Of a DNA stretch of 64,000 nucleotides, positions 43,477-52,537 are shown in pieces. The position numbers and the translations under genes are program-made. Where the stretch lies: contig CAIOGO010000014.1 of the NCBI GenBank assembly GCA_903857865.1, forward strand, positions 124,001 through 188,000. Direction: 5' to 3'. Below the pieces are notes generated by a model. The model was not told the DNA's origin. It did not search any database and saw nothing but the letters and a program-made list of their open reading frames with translations. Numbering within the stretch: position 1 is the first letter of the stretch; each line of letters starts with the position of its first letter. The DNA is from an uncultured bacterium. Lineage in GTDB: Bacteria > Bipolaricaulota > Bipolaricaulia > UBA7950 > UBA9294.

Positions 43477-44841
43477 CTATGGGACGACCAGGCGGTCGAG
43501 TCGGCCCGGGTTCGCTCCGTTCGGATCCGCAACCCAGAGGTAGACGCCGTCGAAGGCGAGGCCCGCTGGCGTGGGACCGGGAGCAGGAACCGACGCCAGG
43601 ATCGCGCCCGTCGCGGGGTCGACGCGGTAGAGCGTCGCTCCAAGAGACATCCACAGCGAGCCGCTCGCCCACGCGAGCCCGGCCGGAGCGATGGGCACGA
43701 TGCCCCGCGGCCCGACCGACGCAGCCAGAGAGCTTGGCGCAACGAACGAGCCAAGAACCGCGCCCGAGAAGGGATCCACCTTGAGGATTCGCCCCGTCCT
43801 CAAGTCGCTCACCCACAGCGCGCCGCCGCCGAACGCAAGCGCAAACGGAGTGAACGCATTGCTGTCGAGCACGGCAAGGACATGGCCCGGGTCGGTCGTC
43901 GGCACGTTCGGGTTCACCTGGTAGATCTTCCCGTCAGACGTGCAGGCCACCCAGAGCGCACCGCCGTTCCAGGCTACGCCTGCCGGCGTGCCGGCCGTCG
44001 GCCCAGGGACGATGTTCTTTGCATCCGCCTTCGCGCCCAGAATCGAGGCCGACCCACCAGGTGCGTCAAAGGAGGTGAGGACCTGGCCATCGCTCAAGCG
44101 GATCTTGTAGATGCGCTTCGCCGTCGAGTCGCTGACCCAGAGCGAGGAACCGTCGTAGGTAAGGCCAATCGGGTCACCGCCGGGCGCCGTGAGTGTCGCC
44201 GCCACTCCCTCGACGGTCACGGCATGCGTTGCGCTCGCGCTCGCTCCGTCGTTGTCCACGACCGTGAGCGTGGCAACTCGATAGCCGGGGGTCACGTATG
44301 TGTGGCTAGCGGGCGCCCCGATGCCTGTGCCGGTGGCCGGTGGTGTACCATCGCCGAAGTCAAGGCTGAAGGAAACGATCGACCCCGTCGGCGCCGGGAC
44401 GATTCCGGCCGGGTCGAACGAAGCCGACAGGTTGAACGACACGGCCAGCGGAGCGGGACCATGATCGGGCGTCGCCTCGAACTGCGGGACCGGCGCAGGA
44501 TTGACCACCGCAACAACGGCCGTGCCGCGGCTCGATTGGCCGTCGGCGCTGTACACGATGAGAGTCACCGCGTAAATCCCGTTCTCGCGGTACGTGTGTG
44601 TCGGGGACTGTAGAGTCGACGTGTTGCCCGTCCCGCTCGCCGGATCGCCGAAGTCCCAGAACCTCGAAGACACTGGCCCCCAGGACGCGTCGGCGAACTG
44701 CACGGAGAGTGGAGCAACCCCCGTCGCTGAGTTGAGGACGGCGATCCCGGCCTCCAGAGGCCAGAGCTGGTCGCATCCGCCGAGAGCCAATACCGTAACC
44801 AAGAAACCGACTCCAATCAGCGCCCATCTGAGCCTTCGCAT
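43477..44841 (-). CDS. Lipoprotein with PKD domains and NHL-type beta-propeller
   Basis: A 454-aa predicted lipoprotein (lipobox LGGC, C23). Two PKD-like domains follow (about 30-115 and 118-210), each with the WDFGD or LDFGDG turn and a THTY/SHTY strand before the end. From about 215 there are repeated blade motifs (GLTYDGSSLWVSDS, GVAWNGGALWVACT, ALAFGGGALWVSDL, GLAWASGSLWMS, GLAFDGVYLWVADP), five to six blades of an NHL/YncE-like propeller. It is an extracytoplasmic surface or binding protein of unknown ligand. GGGAGG precedes the start. The gene is convergent to AOR with only 13 bases between stops. Confidence 0.85.
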   Translation of the reverse strand: MRRLRWALIGVGFLVTVLALGGCDQLWPLEAGIAVLNSATGVAPLSVQFADASWGPVSSRFWDFGDPASGTGNTSTLQSPTHTYRENGIYAVTLIVYSADGQSSRGTAVVAVVNPAPVPQFEATPDHGPAPLAVSFNLSASFDPAGIVPAPTGSIVSFSLDFGDGTPPATGTGIGAPASHTYVTPGYRVATLTVVDNDGASASATHAVTVEGVAATLTAPGGDPIGLTYDGSSLWVSDSTAKRIYKIRLSDGQVLTSFDAPGGSASILGAKADAKNIVPGPTAGTPAGVAWNGGALWVACTSDGKIYQVNPNVPTTDPGHVLAVLDSNAFTPFALAFGGGALWVSDLRTGRILKVDPFSGAVLGSFVAPSSLAASVGPRGIVPIAPAGLAWASGSLWMSLGATLYRVDPATGAILASVPAPGPTPAGLAFDGVYLWVADPNGANPGRLDRLVVP

Positions 44842-45004
44842 CGTGCCCTCCCGCCAAGCGGCTCGTCATGCCGCCGTCCGGATGTACAGCCGTCCTGCGG
44901 CCGCGTTTCGCGGGCTGCGCCGCCAGCGCTGAAGACTACAGCGATCGCCATCCGCAAGAGAAGGGCCGTCTCGAGGCTCTTCGGCGGACTAAGATGGATC
45001 GGAA
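44842..45004. other. Divergent intergenic gap, no clear elements
   Basis: This separates the PKD lipoprotein and the dihydropyrimidinase-like gene, which are transcribed away from each other. It must contain at least one promoter, but I see no strong -35/-10 pair or palindrome. Confidence 0.35.
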
Positions 45005-46378
45005 ATGGGACGAGTCAACGGACATCACGAGACAGTGATCAGCGGCGGGCGCGTCTGGACGCGCGGCGAGTTGGTCGAAACAGACGTCGGAATCGACGGC
45101 GGGCGCATCGCCCGTATCGGCGGCCGGCTGGACGGCGCCGAACGCGTGGATGCGCAAGACTTGTGGGTTCTTCCCGGCGTCATCGACGGCCACACACACA
45201 TGGAGGCGGCCGCGTTCGGCCTCCATTCGCGTGACACGTTCGAGTCGGGCACGCGTGCGGCCGCCGCCGGAGGCGTGACCACCGTCCTCGACTTCACGGC
45301 CGGAAGCGCCGAGTCCACGCTGGCCGAGCAAGTCCAGGCACGAGTCGCCGCCGCGCGGCGCGCCGTCGTCGACATCGGACTTCACGCCGAGATCGTCGGG
45401 TGGCGATCGGACCGGGCCTACGAGATCGCGGAGGCCGTCCGAATGGGCGTGACGAGCTTCAAGTTCTACACCGTGTACGCCGAACCCTCGAACCCGAGCC
45501 AGCTCGCCGACGCCTTTCGCGTCATCGCCGCCGCCGGCGGCGTGGCGATGGTCCACGCGGAGGATGCTGGCCTCATCCAGACAGCGACGGAGGCTCTGCC
45601 TCGCGGCGCGCGACTGCACATGACCAGTTTTCCCCGGAGCCGCCCGGCGGCGAGCGAGGCTGCGGCCGTCTCGCTCGTGTGCCAGCTCGCGGAAATCGCG
45701 GGAGTGCGCGTCCACTTCGCCCACCTCAGCACAGGCGCGGCGGTCGACGTTGTCCGCAACGCGAAGGCACGTGGGCTCCAGGTGACCGCGGAGACGTGTC
45801 CCCACTACCTGCTTCTCGATGAGCGGGCCTATGCCACGGCCGATGGCCGCCAGTTCAGCGTCATTCCCCCTCTGCGGTCTCCAGAGGATCAGTCCACCCT
45901 GTGGGTGGCTCTCGCCGACGGCACGATCGACAGCGTGGCCACTGACCACTGTCCATTCGTTCGAGCGGAGAAGGACCACGGCGACGACGTCCTATCCATC
46001 CCGTGCGGGCTCCCGGGCGTCGAGACTCTGCTGCCTCTCCTGCACAGCGACGGCATGGTCGCACGAGGCTTGTCTCTTGACTGGCTCGTACGAGCGTTAT
46101 GCGAGAACCCGGCGCGCATCTTCGGCCTCGCACCGCAGAAAGGACAAGTCGAGGTCGGCGCCGATGCGGACCTCGTTCTCTTCGACCCGAGGAGGGCCTG
46201 GACGCTGTCAGCGGGCAACCTTCACATGGGCGCCGACTTCTCACCATACGAAGGACGCCGCGTCCGCGGCGCCGTGATCCGCACGCTCGTGCGCGGGCGC
46301 ACTGTCTGGGCGGACGGCGAGTGTTGCGTCGAGCCCGGCTGGGGGCGCTTCGTGCCCCGAAGCCAAGCACTCATCTAG
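45005..46378 (+). CDS. Dihydropyrimidinase/hydantoinase-family amidohydrolase
   Basis: A 457-aa cyclic-amide hydrolase. The binuclear metal motifs are present: H63 and H65 in GHTHME, carboxylated-Lys candidate K153 in SFKFYTVY, His in VHAED near 189, His in FAHLSTG near 240, and D314 in ATDHCPF. It would open a dihydropyrimidine, hydantoin or allantoin ring. It is transcribed toward the large minus-strand operon and its TAG stop shares a CTAG tetranucleotide with the ribokinase stop. Context suggests that it acts with the amidohydrolases and PreA-like enzyme on a nitrogen heterocycle. The ribosome binding site is weak. Confidence 0.9.
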   Translation: MGRVNGHHETVISGGRVWTRGELVETDVGIDGGRIARIGGRLDGAERVDAQDLWVLPGVIDGHTHMEAAAFGLHSRDTFESGTRAAAAGGVTTVLDFTAGSAESTLAEQVQARVAAARRAVVDIGLHAEIVGWRSDRAYEIAEAVRMGVTSFKFYTVYAEPSNPSQLADAFRVIAAAGGVAMVHAEDAGLIQTATEALPRGARLHMTSFPRSRPAASEAAAVSLVCQLAEIAGVRVHFAHLSTGAAVDVVRNAKARGLQVTAETCPHYLLLDERAYATADGRQFSVIPPLRSPEDQSTLWVALADGTIDSVATDHCPFVRAEKDHGDDVLSIPCGLPGVETLLPLLHSDGMVARGLSLDWLVRALCENPARIFGLAPQKGQVEVGADADLVLFDPRRAWTLSAGNLHMGADFSPYEGRRVRGAVIRTLVRGRTVWADGECCVEPGWGRFVPRSQALI

Positions 46379-47274
46379 GAGACCGCGCCCCCGCGATACA
46401 GCCGATCGACGTCGGTGCGACAAGGCAACGAGGGCTGGGCGCCCGCCTTCGTGGTCGCAAGCGCCCCGGCCGCACTGGCCCATCGGATGGCATCCATCAT
46501 GGAACGCTCCATGATGGCGCAAGCCAGGGCACCGTTGAAGGCGTCGCCTGCGGCCGTCGTGTCCACGACGGCGACCGGAAGGGCCGGAACGTGGTGCGCC
46601 GTCTCGCCGAACCAAAACGCACCGTCCTCCCCAGCTTTGCAGACAACACTGCCGACGCCGGCTCGTAGCAGCGCGCCGGCCGCGGACTCCATGTCATCCA
46701 TATGCGTCAGCGCGAGGAGTTCGGTCCGATTCGGCGTCAACACGTCGACGCGACGAAGCGGCAGTCTGGAGAGGTCCTGCGCCGGCGACGGATCGAGGAT
46801 GACCAGAGGACGCCCGCGCGGCAGACGGCCGAGGAGATAGACCACGGTGTCGAGCGGAATCTCCAACTGGAGAAGCAAGACGTCGGCAGCGGCCACGCGA
46901 TGGAAGATGCGATCGACGTAGTCGGCGTCGACCGTCCCATTCGCACCGGGAACACAGGCGATCGCGTTCTCCCCGCTCTCCTCGACCCAGATCGACGCCG
47001 TTCCCGTTGCTTCCTCGTCCATCGACTCGACGGCCGTCACGTCGACACCGTCGGCACGAAGGCCTTCGAGCAATCGCTCGCCGAACGGATCGCGGCCCAC
47101 TTTGCCGAAGAAGAACACGGACGCGCCAAGGCGCGCCGCGGCGACCGCCTGGTTCGCTCCCTTGCCTCCAAGGTAGTGGCGCATGCTCTTCCCCGCCACC
47201 GTCTCGCCAGGGCGTGGGATGCGCGACACTTCCGTGACCACATCCATGTTGGCGCTTCCGAGCACGACAATCAC
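46375..47274 (-). CDS. Ribokinase-family (PfkB) sugar kinase
   Basis: A 299-aa kinase. The N-terminal substrate region has LGSANMDVV and GGKGANQAVAAARLG (residues about 36-50). The C-terminal signature DTTAAGDAFNGAL near 240 holds the catalytic Asp; the usual form is DTTGAGD. It phosphorylates ribose or a nucleoside. The start is GTG, overlapping the previous stop (GTGA), with GGAG 7 bases upstream. It is the last gene of the 15-gene operon, right after the ADP-ribosylglycohydrolase, which points to phosphorylating the sugar released by N-glycoside cleavage. Confidence 0.9.
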   Translation of the reverse strand: MIVVLGSANMDVVTEVSRIPRPGETVAGKSMRHYLGGKGANQAVAAARLGASVFFFGKVGRDPFGERLLEGLRADGVDVTAVESMDEEATGTASIWVEESGENAIACVPGANGTVDADYVDRIFHRVAAADVLLLQLEIPLDTVVYLLGRLPRGRPLVILDPSPAQDLSRLPLRRVDVLTPNRTELLALTHMDDMESAAGALLRAGVGSVVCKAGEDGAFWFGETAHHVPALPVAVVDTTAAGDAFNGALACAIMERSMMDAIRWASAAGALATTKAGAQPSLPCRTDVDRLYRGGAVS

Positions 47275-48650
47275 GACGCACGCTCCATGCACTGCGTTTT
47301 GGAACTTCGCTGCTGAGGGTTCTCGCGCGCCGCCTCGGCCTCCAGGCGATCTCCCCAACGCGTTGTCCAGGCCACGAGATCATCGAATCCGATCTCCTCG
47401 AACCCTTCGACGTACGACTTCAGAGCCGCGCCGATGGGCTCGCTCCACCGCGGGGGGATCGCCTCGGAACCCAGCAAGCCCCCCATGACGGCCCCGACCT
47501 GCCCGGTCGTGCAATCGGTGTCATAGCCGCACTGCAGCGTCGTGAGGATGGCGCGCTCGAAGTCGCCGTCGCCGAGAACGAGCCCGACGACAACGCAGGC
47601 GATGTTGGGGATCGTGTGAATCCAGTGGTACCGATCGAGCTCCGGGCGCAGTTCGCCCAACGCCGACCGCCAATCGCCCCGCCGGCGGCACACGTCGAGA
47701 CTCCGCTCGACCGTGACCGCAAACGCGCCCTCGCTTGGCACGAACCGTAGTGCGGCTCGCAGGAGGTCCTCGATCGACCGCCCGGAGAACGCCAGACTGG
47801 CCAGGGCGGCGGCATAGATCGCCCCGTCCATCCCCTCGCGGAAGTGAGAGATCGCGGCGTCGCGAAACGCAAGCTCAGCCGCGCGCTCGGGCGCAAGAGG
47901 CGCCAGTAGCCCGTGAACCGTGGTTCGCATCTGGCCTCCGACCCACGCGCCGCACGGGTTGCGCGGCCAGCGACTCTCGGGCGGGAAGATCCCGGCCTTC
48001 ACGTTCTCGATCGCCGCCCACTCCGCGGTGTAAGCGAACGGCAGATGACCGACCCACTCCAGAGCGAGGTCCGCGCTCGTGAACGCGGGGCCGCACTCGT
48101 CGAGGGTGTGAAGCACGAGGAGGGGGTACGCCGTGTCGTCATTCTCCACCTTCGGCTGCGCCAGGTAGCCGGAGATCGGCGCGTGCCGGGCGGCGATCTC
48201 GGCGCTCGTCCAACCCTCGACGGGATCGCCGAGCGCGGTCCCGATGCACTGGCCGACCCACGCCGCGCGCACGCGGTCGCCGTAGTCGACGGGCACGCCC
48301 GAACGTGCCCGCGTCGGCACACCACCCGGCACGATGGATCGGGACCGCAACCCCATCGCGGCCGGGGTCTTCGCGCGGTACTCGCTCCAAGTCGAGGGTT
48401 CCTCGCCACGCACGTACGGAAGCGCCGCGGCGATGACGGCGTTCACCTGCGCGAGCACCATCGCCAGGCGACCCCACGACTGTGCCGCGTAAAGTGCCTC
48501 TGCCTCGCGCAACAGCGGCGCCGCGTTGCTCATGTCAGCGCCAAGGTTCTCCATCGCCCCCACGGCGGCTCGAGTGGGAAGGACCATGACTCCGGACGCC
48601 GTCGTCATCCTCCACATCGTCGCGATCTGGTTCGCCCGACTCTCGTCCAC
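47271..48650 (-). CDS. ADP-ribosylglycohydrolase-fold enzyme
   Basis: A 459-aa protein whose residues from about 130 on match the ADP-ribosylglycohydrolase family: GQCIGTALGDPVEGW near 138, metal-site ENDDTA near 167 and YDTDCTTGQVGAVMGG near 373. The N-terminal 120 residues form an extra helical region not usual in the family. Such enzymes hydrolyse N- or O-glycosidic bonds of ADP-ribose or of nucleoside-like compounds. The start is GTG behind GAGGAGGG. Being followed by a ribokinase-like gene, it may release ribose from a nucleoside-type substrate rather than act on protein. Confidence 0.86.
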   Translation of the reverse strand: MDESRANQIATMWRMTTASGVMVLPTRAAVGAMENLGADMSNAAPLLREAEALYAAQSWGRLAMVLAQVNAVIAAALPYVRGEEPSTWSEYRAKTPAAMGLRSRSIVPGGVPTRARSGVPVDYGDRVRAAWVGQCIGTALGDPVEGWTSAEIAARHAPISGYLAQPKVENDDTAYPLLVLHTLDECGPAFTSADLALEWVGHLPFAYTAEWAAIENVKAGIFPPESRWPRNPCGAWVGGQMRTTVHGLLAPLAPERAAELAFRDAAISHFREGMDGAIYAAALASLAFSGRSIEDLLRAALRFVPSEGAFAVTVERSLDVCRRRGDWRSALGELRPELDRYHWIHTIPNIACVVVGLVLGDGDFERAILTTLQCGYDTDCTTGQVGAVMGGLLGSEAIPPRWSEPIGAALKSYVEGFEEIGFDDLVAWTTRWGDRLEAEAARENPQQRSSKTQCMERAS

Positions 48651-48664
48651 ATTCCCTCCTCGGC

Positions 48665-49807
48665 CTAGATCGCGGTCGCCAGCCACTCGACTACGTCAAG
48701 CACGTCCACCGTCGACTTCGCACGTCGCTTGGCGTCAAGGAACGCAATCTGACACGCCGGGCAAGCGGAGAGAAGGAGGTCGGCCCCGGTGGCGACGGCC
48801 TCGTTCCACCGTGCCTGTTCGTTCTCGACCGCCATCGGCTCGTAGCCGAAGCGAACGAAGTCGCCGTTGCCGCAGCAGAACGAGCCCGCACCCGACCGGC
48901 GCATCTCCACGCGACGCGCCCCGGGCACGGCGTCGATGGCTCGGCGAGGCGCGTCGTAGATCCCGAGTCCGCGTCCCAGATTGCACGGGTCGTGATACAC
49001 GACGACGCGCGACTGCTTGCGGAGGCGGACGCTGCCAGCCGCCCTCCGCTCGCCGAGGAGCTCCGTCGCGTGGAGGACGCGGAATGGAAGCGGCCGGCCG
49101 AGCAGGTCGGGCACCTCTTCTCGGAACATCTGCAGACACCCGGGACAGGCGAACACCACCTGCGTCGCGCCCGACGCCTCGATCGCCGCAACGTTCTTGC
49201 CCGCAGCCTCTCTCGCCCCTTCGAGGTCGCCGACCGCCAGGTGCGGATGACCGCAGCAGACTTCGTCGTCGAGGAGCGCGAAGTCGACGCCGGCCGCCTC
49301 GAGCACCTGATATGCACCGCGCGCGATGCCGCGGCGCACGTAGGCGGGCGTGCAACCGACGAAGAAGACCGTCTCGGCCTTCTTCCCAACCCGGTCCGTG
49401 CCCGGCGCCCAACCGAGCCGCTTCCCGCGCGCCTGCCCGTATGGATTGCCGGCGTCGGCGACCGCGCGCCCGACGCCGGCGAGTTCTGCCGGAACGAGTT
49501 CGCGCTCCGCAAGATCGGCCTTCATCGCTCGATAGATGTCGAGCAGGGACAGATACTTGAAGCACTGCTCCTCGCACGCGCCGCACTCCGTGCACGCGTA
49601 GACGCGCATCGCCACATCGGCGTCGTACTCTAACACACCATCGACGAGCGCGCGAGCGATCGCCATCTTGCCCCGTGCCCCGTACGACTCCATGCCGTAT
49701 GTCACGTACGAAGGGCAGATCTTCTCCTGCCCTCCCACGGCGTGGTCGAAGCAGAAGCCGCACCGCAAGCAGCTGTAGATCTGGTTCGTGTAGACGGCCA
49801 GCCTCAT
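48665..49807 (-). CDS. Iron-sulphur oxidoreductase subunit, GlcF/HdrD-like
   Basis: A 380-aa protein. The N-terminal 4Fe-4S motifs are CLRCGFC...CP near residue 14 and CTECGACEEQC near 68. Two CCG domains follow, with CCGHPHL near 190 and CCGNGDFVRFG near 312. It pairs with the FAD protein encoded upstream; the genes overlap in ATGA. The pair forms a glycolate/D-lactate-dehydrogenase-type enzyme that passes electrons from an organic acid or alcohol to an acceptor. GAGGAGG precedes the start. Confidence 0.88.
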   Translation of the reverse strand: MRLAVYTNQIYSCLRCGFCFDHAVGGQEKICPSYVTYGMESYGARGKMAIARALVDGVLEYDADVAMRVYACTECGACEEQCFKYLSLLDIYRAMKADLAERELVPAELAGVGRAVADAGNPYGQARGKRLGWAPGTDRVGKKAETVFFVGCTPAYVRRGIARGAYQVLEAAGVDFALLDDEVCCGHPHLAVGDLEGAREAAGKNVAAIEASGATQVVFACPGCLQMFREEVPDLLGRPLPFRVLHATELLGERRAAGSVRLRKQSRVVVYHDPCNLGRGLGIYDAPRRAIDAVPGARRVEMRRSGAGSFCCGNGDFVRFGYEPMAVENEQARWNEAVATGADLLLSACPACQIAFLDAKRRAKSTVDVLDVVEWLATAI

Positions 49808-51222
49808 CGTTCCTCCTCGTCGATCAGGAGCCCGGGGTTCAGGATTCCGTTCGGATCCAGCATGCGCTTCATCGATTGGAGGAGTCCGTACGCCGTTCCC
49901 AGCTTGGGCATGATGTGAGGCGAGATGCCGGCGCCCAGCCCACCGGGACTCATCCGCCCTTCGGTGAACATGCGCTCCGCGACTTCGCTCCGAAGCTGCA
50001 TCCCGTACGCCCACGCGTCGGGCTGGCGCTCGTCGTAGAGCGTGTCGATCCACAGGTATGCCCCGTTGCGCGAGAAGTAGGCGTCGACGCCCTTCACGCG
50101 AATCCCGTGCGTCTCGAACTCGCGCTCGCGCTCCGCCTTCATCGTCCGGAAGAGCGCCACGGCGTCGGCGAGCCCGCGCGAGGAGACGAACCCGGCCACC
50201 TCGGGGCAGAAGAAGGGTCGATCACTGTAGTAAGGACCCGGAGCCGTATTGCGCAACCACGAGTACATGTGCTCTTGCCAGTAGTGGCGAGTCCCCTCGG
50301 CAGGACGCGGCCGCCCGCGGTGGGACTCGCAGATCGCCTCCGCCTCGCGGACACGTGCGTCGGCGGCTACCGCCCGATCGCGCACGACAACGTGCAGGAA
50401 GGCGTCGCCCTCCTCGCCCGTGGGCTTCGGCCCCCCGAACAGTCCGACGAGGAACGTCGCCGCACCCCGACCTTGGATGCCCGTCGCGGCCTCGACCGCG
50501 TCGCGATACTCGTCGAACGCGTAGAACCGGAAGAGCTCGCACTCAGGAATCCGCTGAATGCGATACACCACGCGCGTGATGATCCCAAGGATGCCGTAGG
50601 AGCCGATGAACGGTCCGGCCAGATCGGCGCCGTTCGCATTGCGTTCGATCGGCTCCGATGCCGGGTTGGCCCACGATCCGGTTCGCACCACGTCGCCGGT
50701 CGGCAGGACAACCTCGAGGGCGAGAACGTGGTCGCCCGTCATCCCGTACTCCGTGGCGCCGTGAGGTGTGGCATTGACCGCCACGGTTCCCCCGATCGTG
50801 CACGAGAACAGTCCTCCGCCACCGGGCACGCCAAGCTCCCATCCGTCGCGACGCAGATCGGCGTCGATTCCGTGCCAGATCGCGCCGGCCTGAGCCACCA
50901 CGAGGCGGGCGGCCGTGTCGATCCGCTCGACGCGGTTCATGCGCGTCGTCTCGAGCAGGATCACGCCGTCCTTCACTCCGCTCCCGAGGAACGTCGTCGC
51001 CCGCCCTCGCGTGTACAGCGGGTGCCGGTGGTCGTTCGCCCAGCGGACGATGGCCGACACCTCCTCCGTCGTCGCCGGGCGCACCACGACGCTCGGAATG
51101 CCGGCCTTGTCCGGCCCGCAATCCCGCGAGTAGCAGAGGCGGTCCACCAATCGGTCGGACACGTGCTCGGGTCCGACGATGGCGGCCAGCGCAGTAGCCA
51201 CGTTCTCACGCATACCGTTCAC
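49804..51222 (-). CDS. FAD-binding oxidase subunit, GlcD/D-lactate dehydrogenase-like
   Basis: A 472-aa flavoprotein of the VAO/PCMH family. The FAD-binding region has VVVRPATTEEVSAIV near 46, GRATTFLGSGVKDG near 73, PGGGGLFSCTIGGTVAVNA near 134 and GSYGILGIITRVVYRIQ near 208. The C-terminal domain ends with MLDPNGILNPG, typical of GlcD and Dld. The start is GTG at 51222 behind GAGGG; ATG at 51213 is an alternative. It overlaps both neighbours. Which alpha-hydroxy acid or sugar acid it oxidises is unknown. Confidence 0.88.
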   Translation of the reverse strand: MNGMRENVATALAAIVGPEHVSDRLVDRLCYSRDCGPDKAGIPSVVVRPATTEEVSAIVRWANDHRHPLYTRGRATTFLGSGVKDGVILLETTRMNRVERIDTAARLVVAQAGAIWHGIDADLRRDGWELGVPGGGGLFSCTIGGTVAVNATPHGATEYGMTGDHVLALEVVLPTGDVVRTGSWANPASEPIERNANGADLAGPFIGSYGILGIITRVVYRIQRIPECELFRFYAFDEYRDAVEAATGIQGRGAATFLVGLFGGPKPTGEEGDAFLHVVVRDRAVAADARVREAEAICESHRGRPRPAEGTRHYWQEHMYSWLRNTAPGPYYSDRPFFCPEVAGFVSSRGLADAVALFRTMKAEREREFETHGIRVKGVDAYFSRNGAYLWIDTLYDERQPDAWAYGMQLRSEVAERMFTEGRMSPGGLGAGISPHIMPKLGTAYGLLQSMKRMLDPNGILNPGLLIDEEER

Positions 51223-52537
51223 CCACCCTCTTCGCTTCGGCGAGCACGGCGCGCTCGTCGATCGTCACCATCATTCGGTCCTTCATCACCACGCGGCCAT
51301 TGATCACCACGGTTTCCACGTCGCCGGCACGGGCGCAATACACCAGCGCGGGCACGATCTCGTCCGTCAGCCGGAAGAGGTGTGCACCGCCCAGATCGAT
51401 CAGCACGACGTCGGCCAGCCGCCCTTCGTCGATCGTCCCCGAGTCGAGACGACACGCCTTCGCTCCACCTTCGGTCGCGAAGCGGAAGACGTCGCGCGCG
51501 CCGAGGACGGTCGGGTCCTGGGCGGCCACCTTCTGCAGCATGGCCGCGCAGCGCATCTCTTCGAACGGATCCAGGAGATCGTTGGATGCCGCGCCGTCCG
51601 TGCCAAGGGCGATGGCCGCTCCGGCGCGCCGCAGAGCCCCGATGGGCGCGATGCCGCTCCCGAGCTTCATGTTGCTCTTCGGGTTGTAGATCACGGCCAC
51701 ACCCCGCCGGGCCGCAAGCTCAATCTCCCCTTCCGTCAGGTGCACGCCGTGCGCGGCCGTGATCGGGCTCGCGAGGAATCCGATCGACTCGAGGTAGTCA
51801 AGCGGCGTCCTGCCCGTCAGCGACACCGATTGCTCCACTTCCCACGCCGTCTCCGACACATGCGTCTGGATCCCCAGGTCATGCTCGTCGGCACGCTCGC
51901 GGATCCACCGCAGGAGACCCTCGCTGCACGTGAACGGCGCCGAGGGGCCGAGGAACACGGTGACCAGAGGACTTTCCTTCGGCACCTGGTGCCACGTCTC
52001 GATCAGACGAACGGTGTCATCCTTCGTCTCGTTAAGCGAGACCATGACATCCTCGGGCACCCACTGGTCGACCAGGGTCATCGCCGCCACGCCGCGGATG
52101 CCGACCTCGAGCCACGCCGCGATGACGCCGTCCAGGTTCATGTCCATGTCGACGAACGTCGTGATCCCGCTCCGCACCATCTCGATCGTCGCCAGCATCG
52201 ACCACAGGCGACCGACCTCCTGCCGGCCGTGATGCCACGCGTCGTCCAGGACGCGCCGCACGAAGGGGAAGGTCACGGCGTCGCACCAATCGACAAGTGA
52301 GAGGTCGTCCCGCCGACCCTTGAGCATGGATTGATAGAGGTGCGTGTGGGCGTTCACGAATCCCGGCACGAGCGCACGCCCCTGCCCATCGAGCACGGTG
52401 GTCCCCGGCGCCAACCGGCGGGCATCGATCGAACCGATTCGAGCGATCCGAGCCCCATCGATCAAGACGTCGACGTCGCGCTCGACGCGATCCGCGTCCC
52501 GCACGAGATACGACACCCCACGAACGAGAATCATCAT
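51206..52537 (-). CDS. Amidohydrolase, SsnA/chlorohydrolase-like (first)
   Basis: A 443-aa metal-dependent deaminase or hydrolase of the SsnA/TrzN/MtaD group. Metal ligands: HTH in NAHTHLYQS near 68, His in QTHVSET near 235, His in AAHGVHL near 268 and Asp in LGTDGAASND near 318, all in place. It would deaminate or dechlorinate a purine, pyrimidine or triazine-like ring. It overlaps the PreA-like gene (ATGA) upstream and the FAD oxidase gene downstream, so it belongs in the middle of the operon. Unlike its paralogue at 53.6 kb its metal site is complete. Confidence 0.9.
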   Translation of the reverse strand: MMILVRGVSYLVRDADRVERDVDVLIDGARIARIGSIDARRLAPGTTVLDGQGRALVPGFVNAHTHLYQSMLKGRRDDLSLVDWCDAVTFPFVRRVLDDAWHHGRQEVGRLWSMLATIEMVRSGITTFVDMDMNLDGVIAAWLEVGIRGVAAMTLVDQWVPEDVMVSLNETKDDTVRLIETWHQVPKESPLVTVFLGPSAPFTCSEGLLRWIRERADEHDLGIQTHVSETAWEVEQSVSLTGRTPLDYLESIGFLASPITAAHGVHLTEGEIELAARRGVAVIYNPKSNMKLGSGIAPIGALRRAGAAIALGTDGAASNDLLDPFEEMRCAAMLQKVAAQDPTVLGARDVFRFATEGGAKACRLDSGTIDEGRLADVVLIDLGGAHLFRLTDEIVPALVYCARAGDVETVVINGRVVMKDRMMVTIDERAVLAEAKRVGERYA

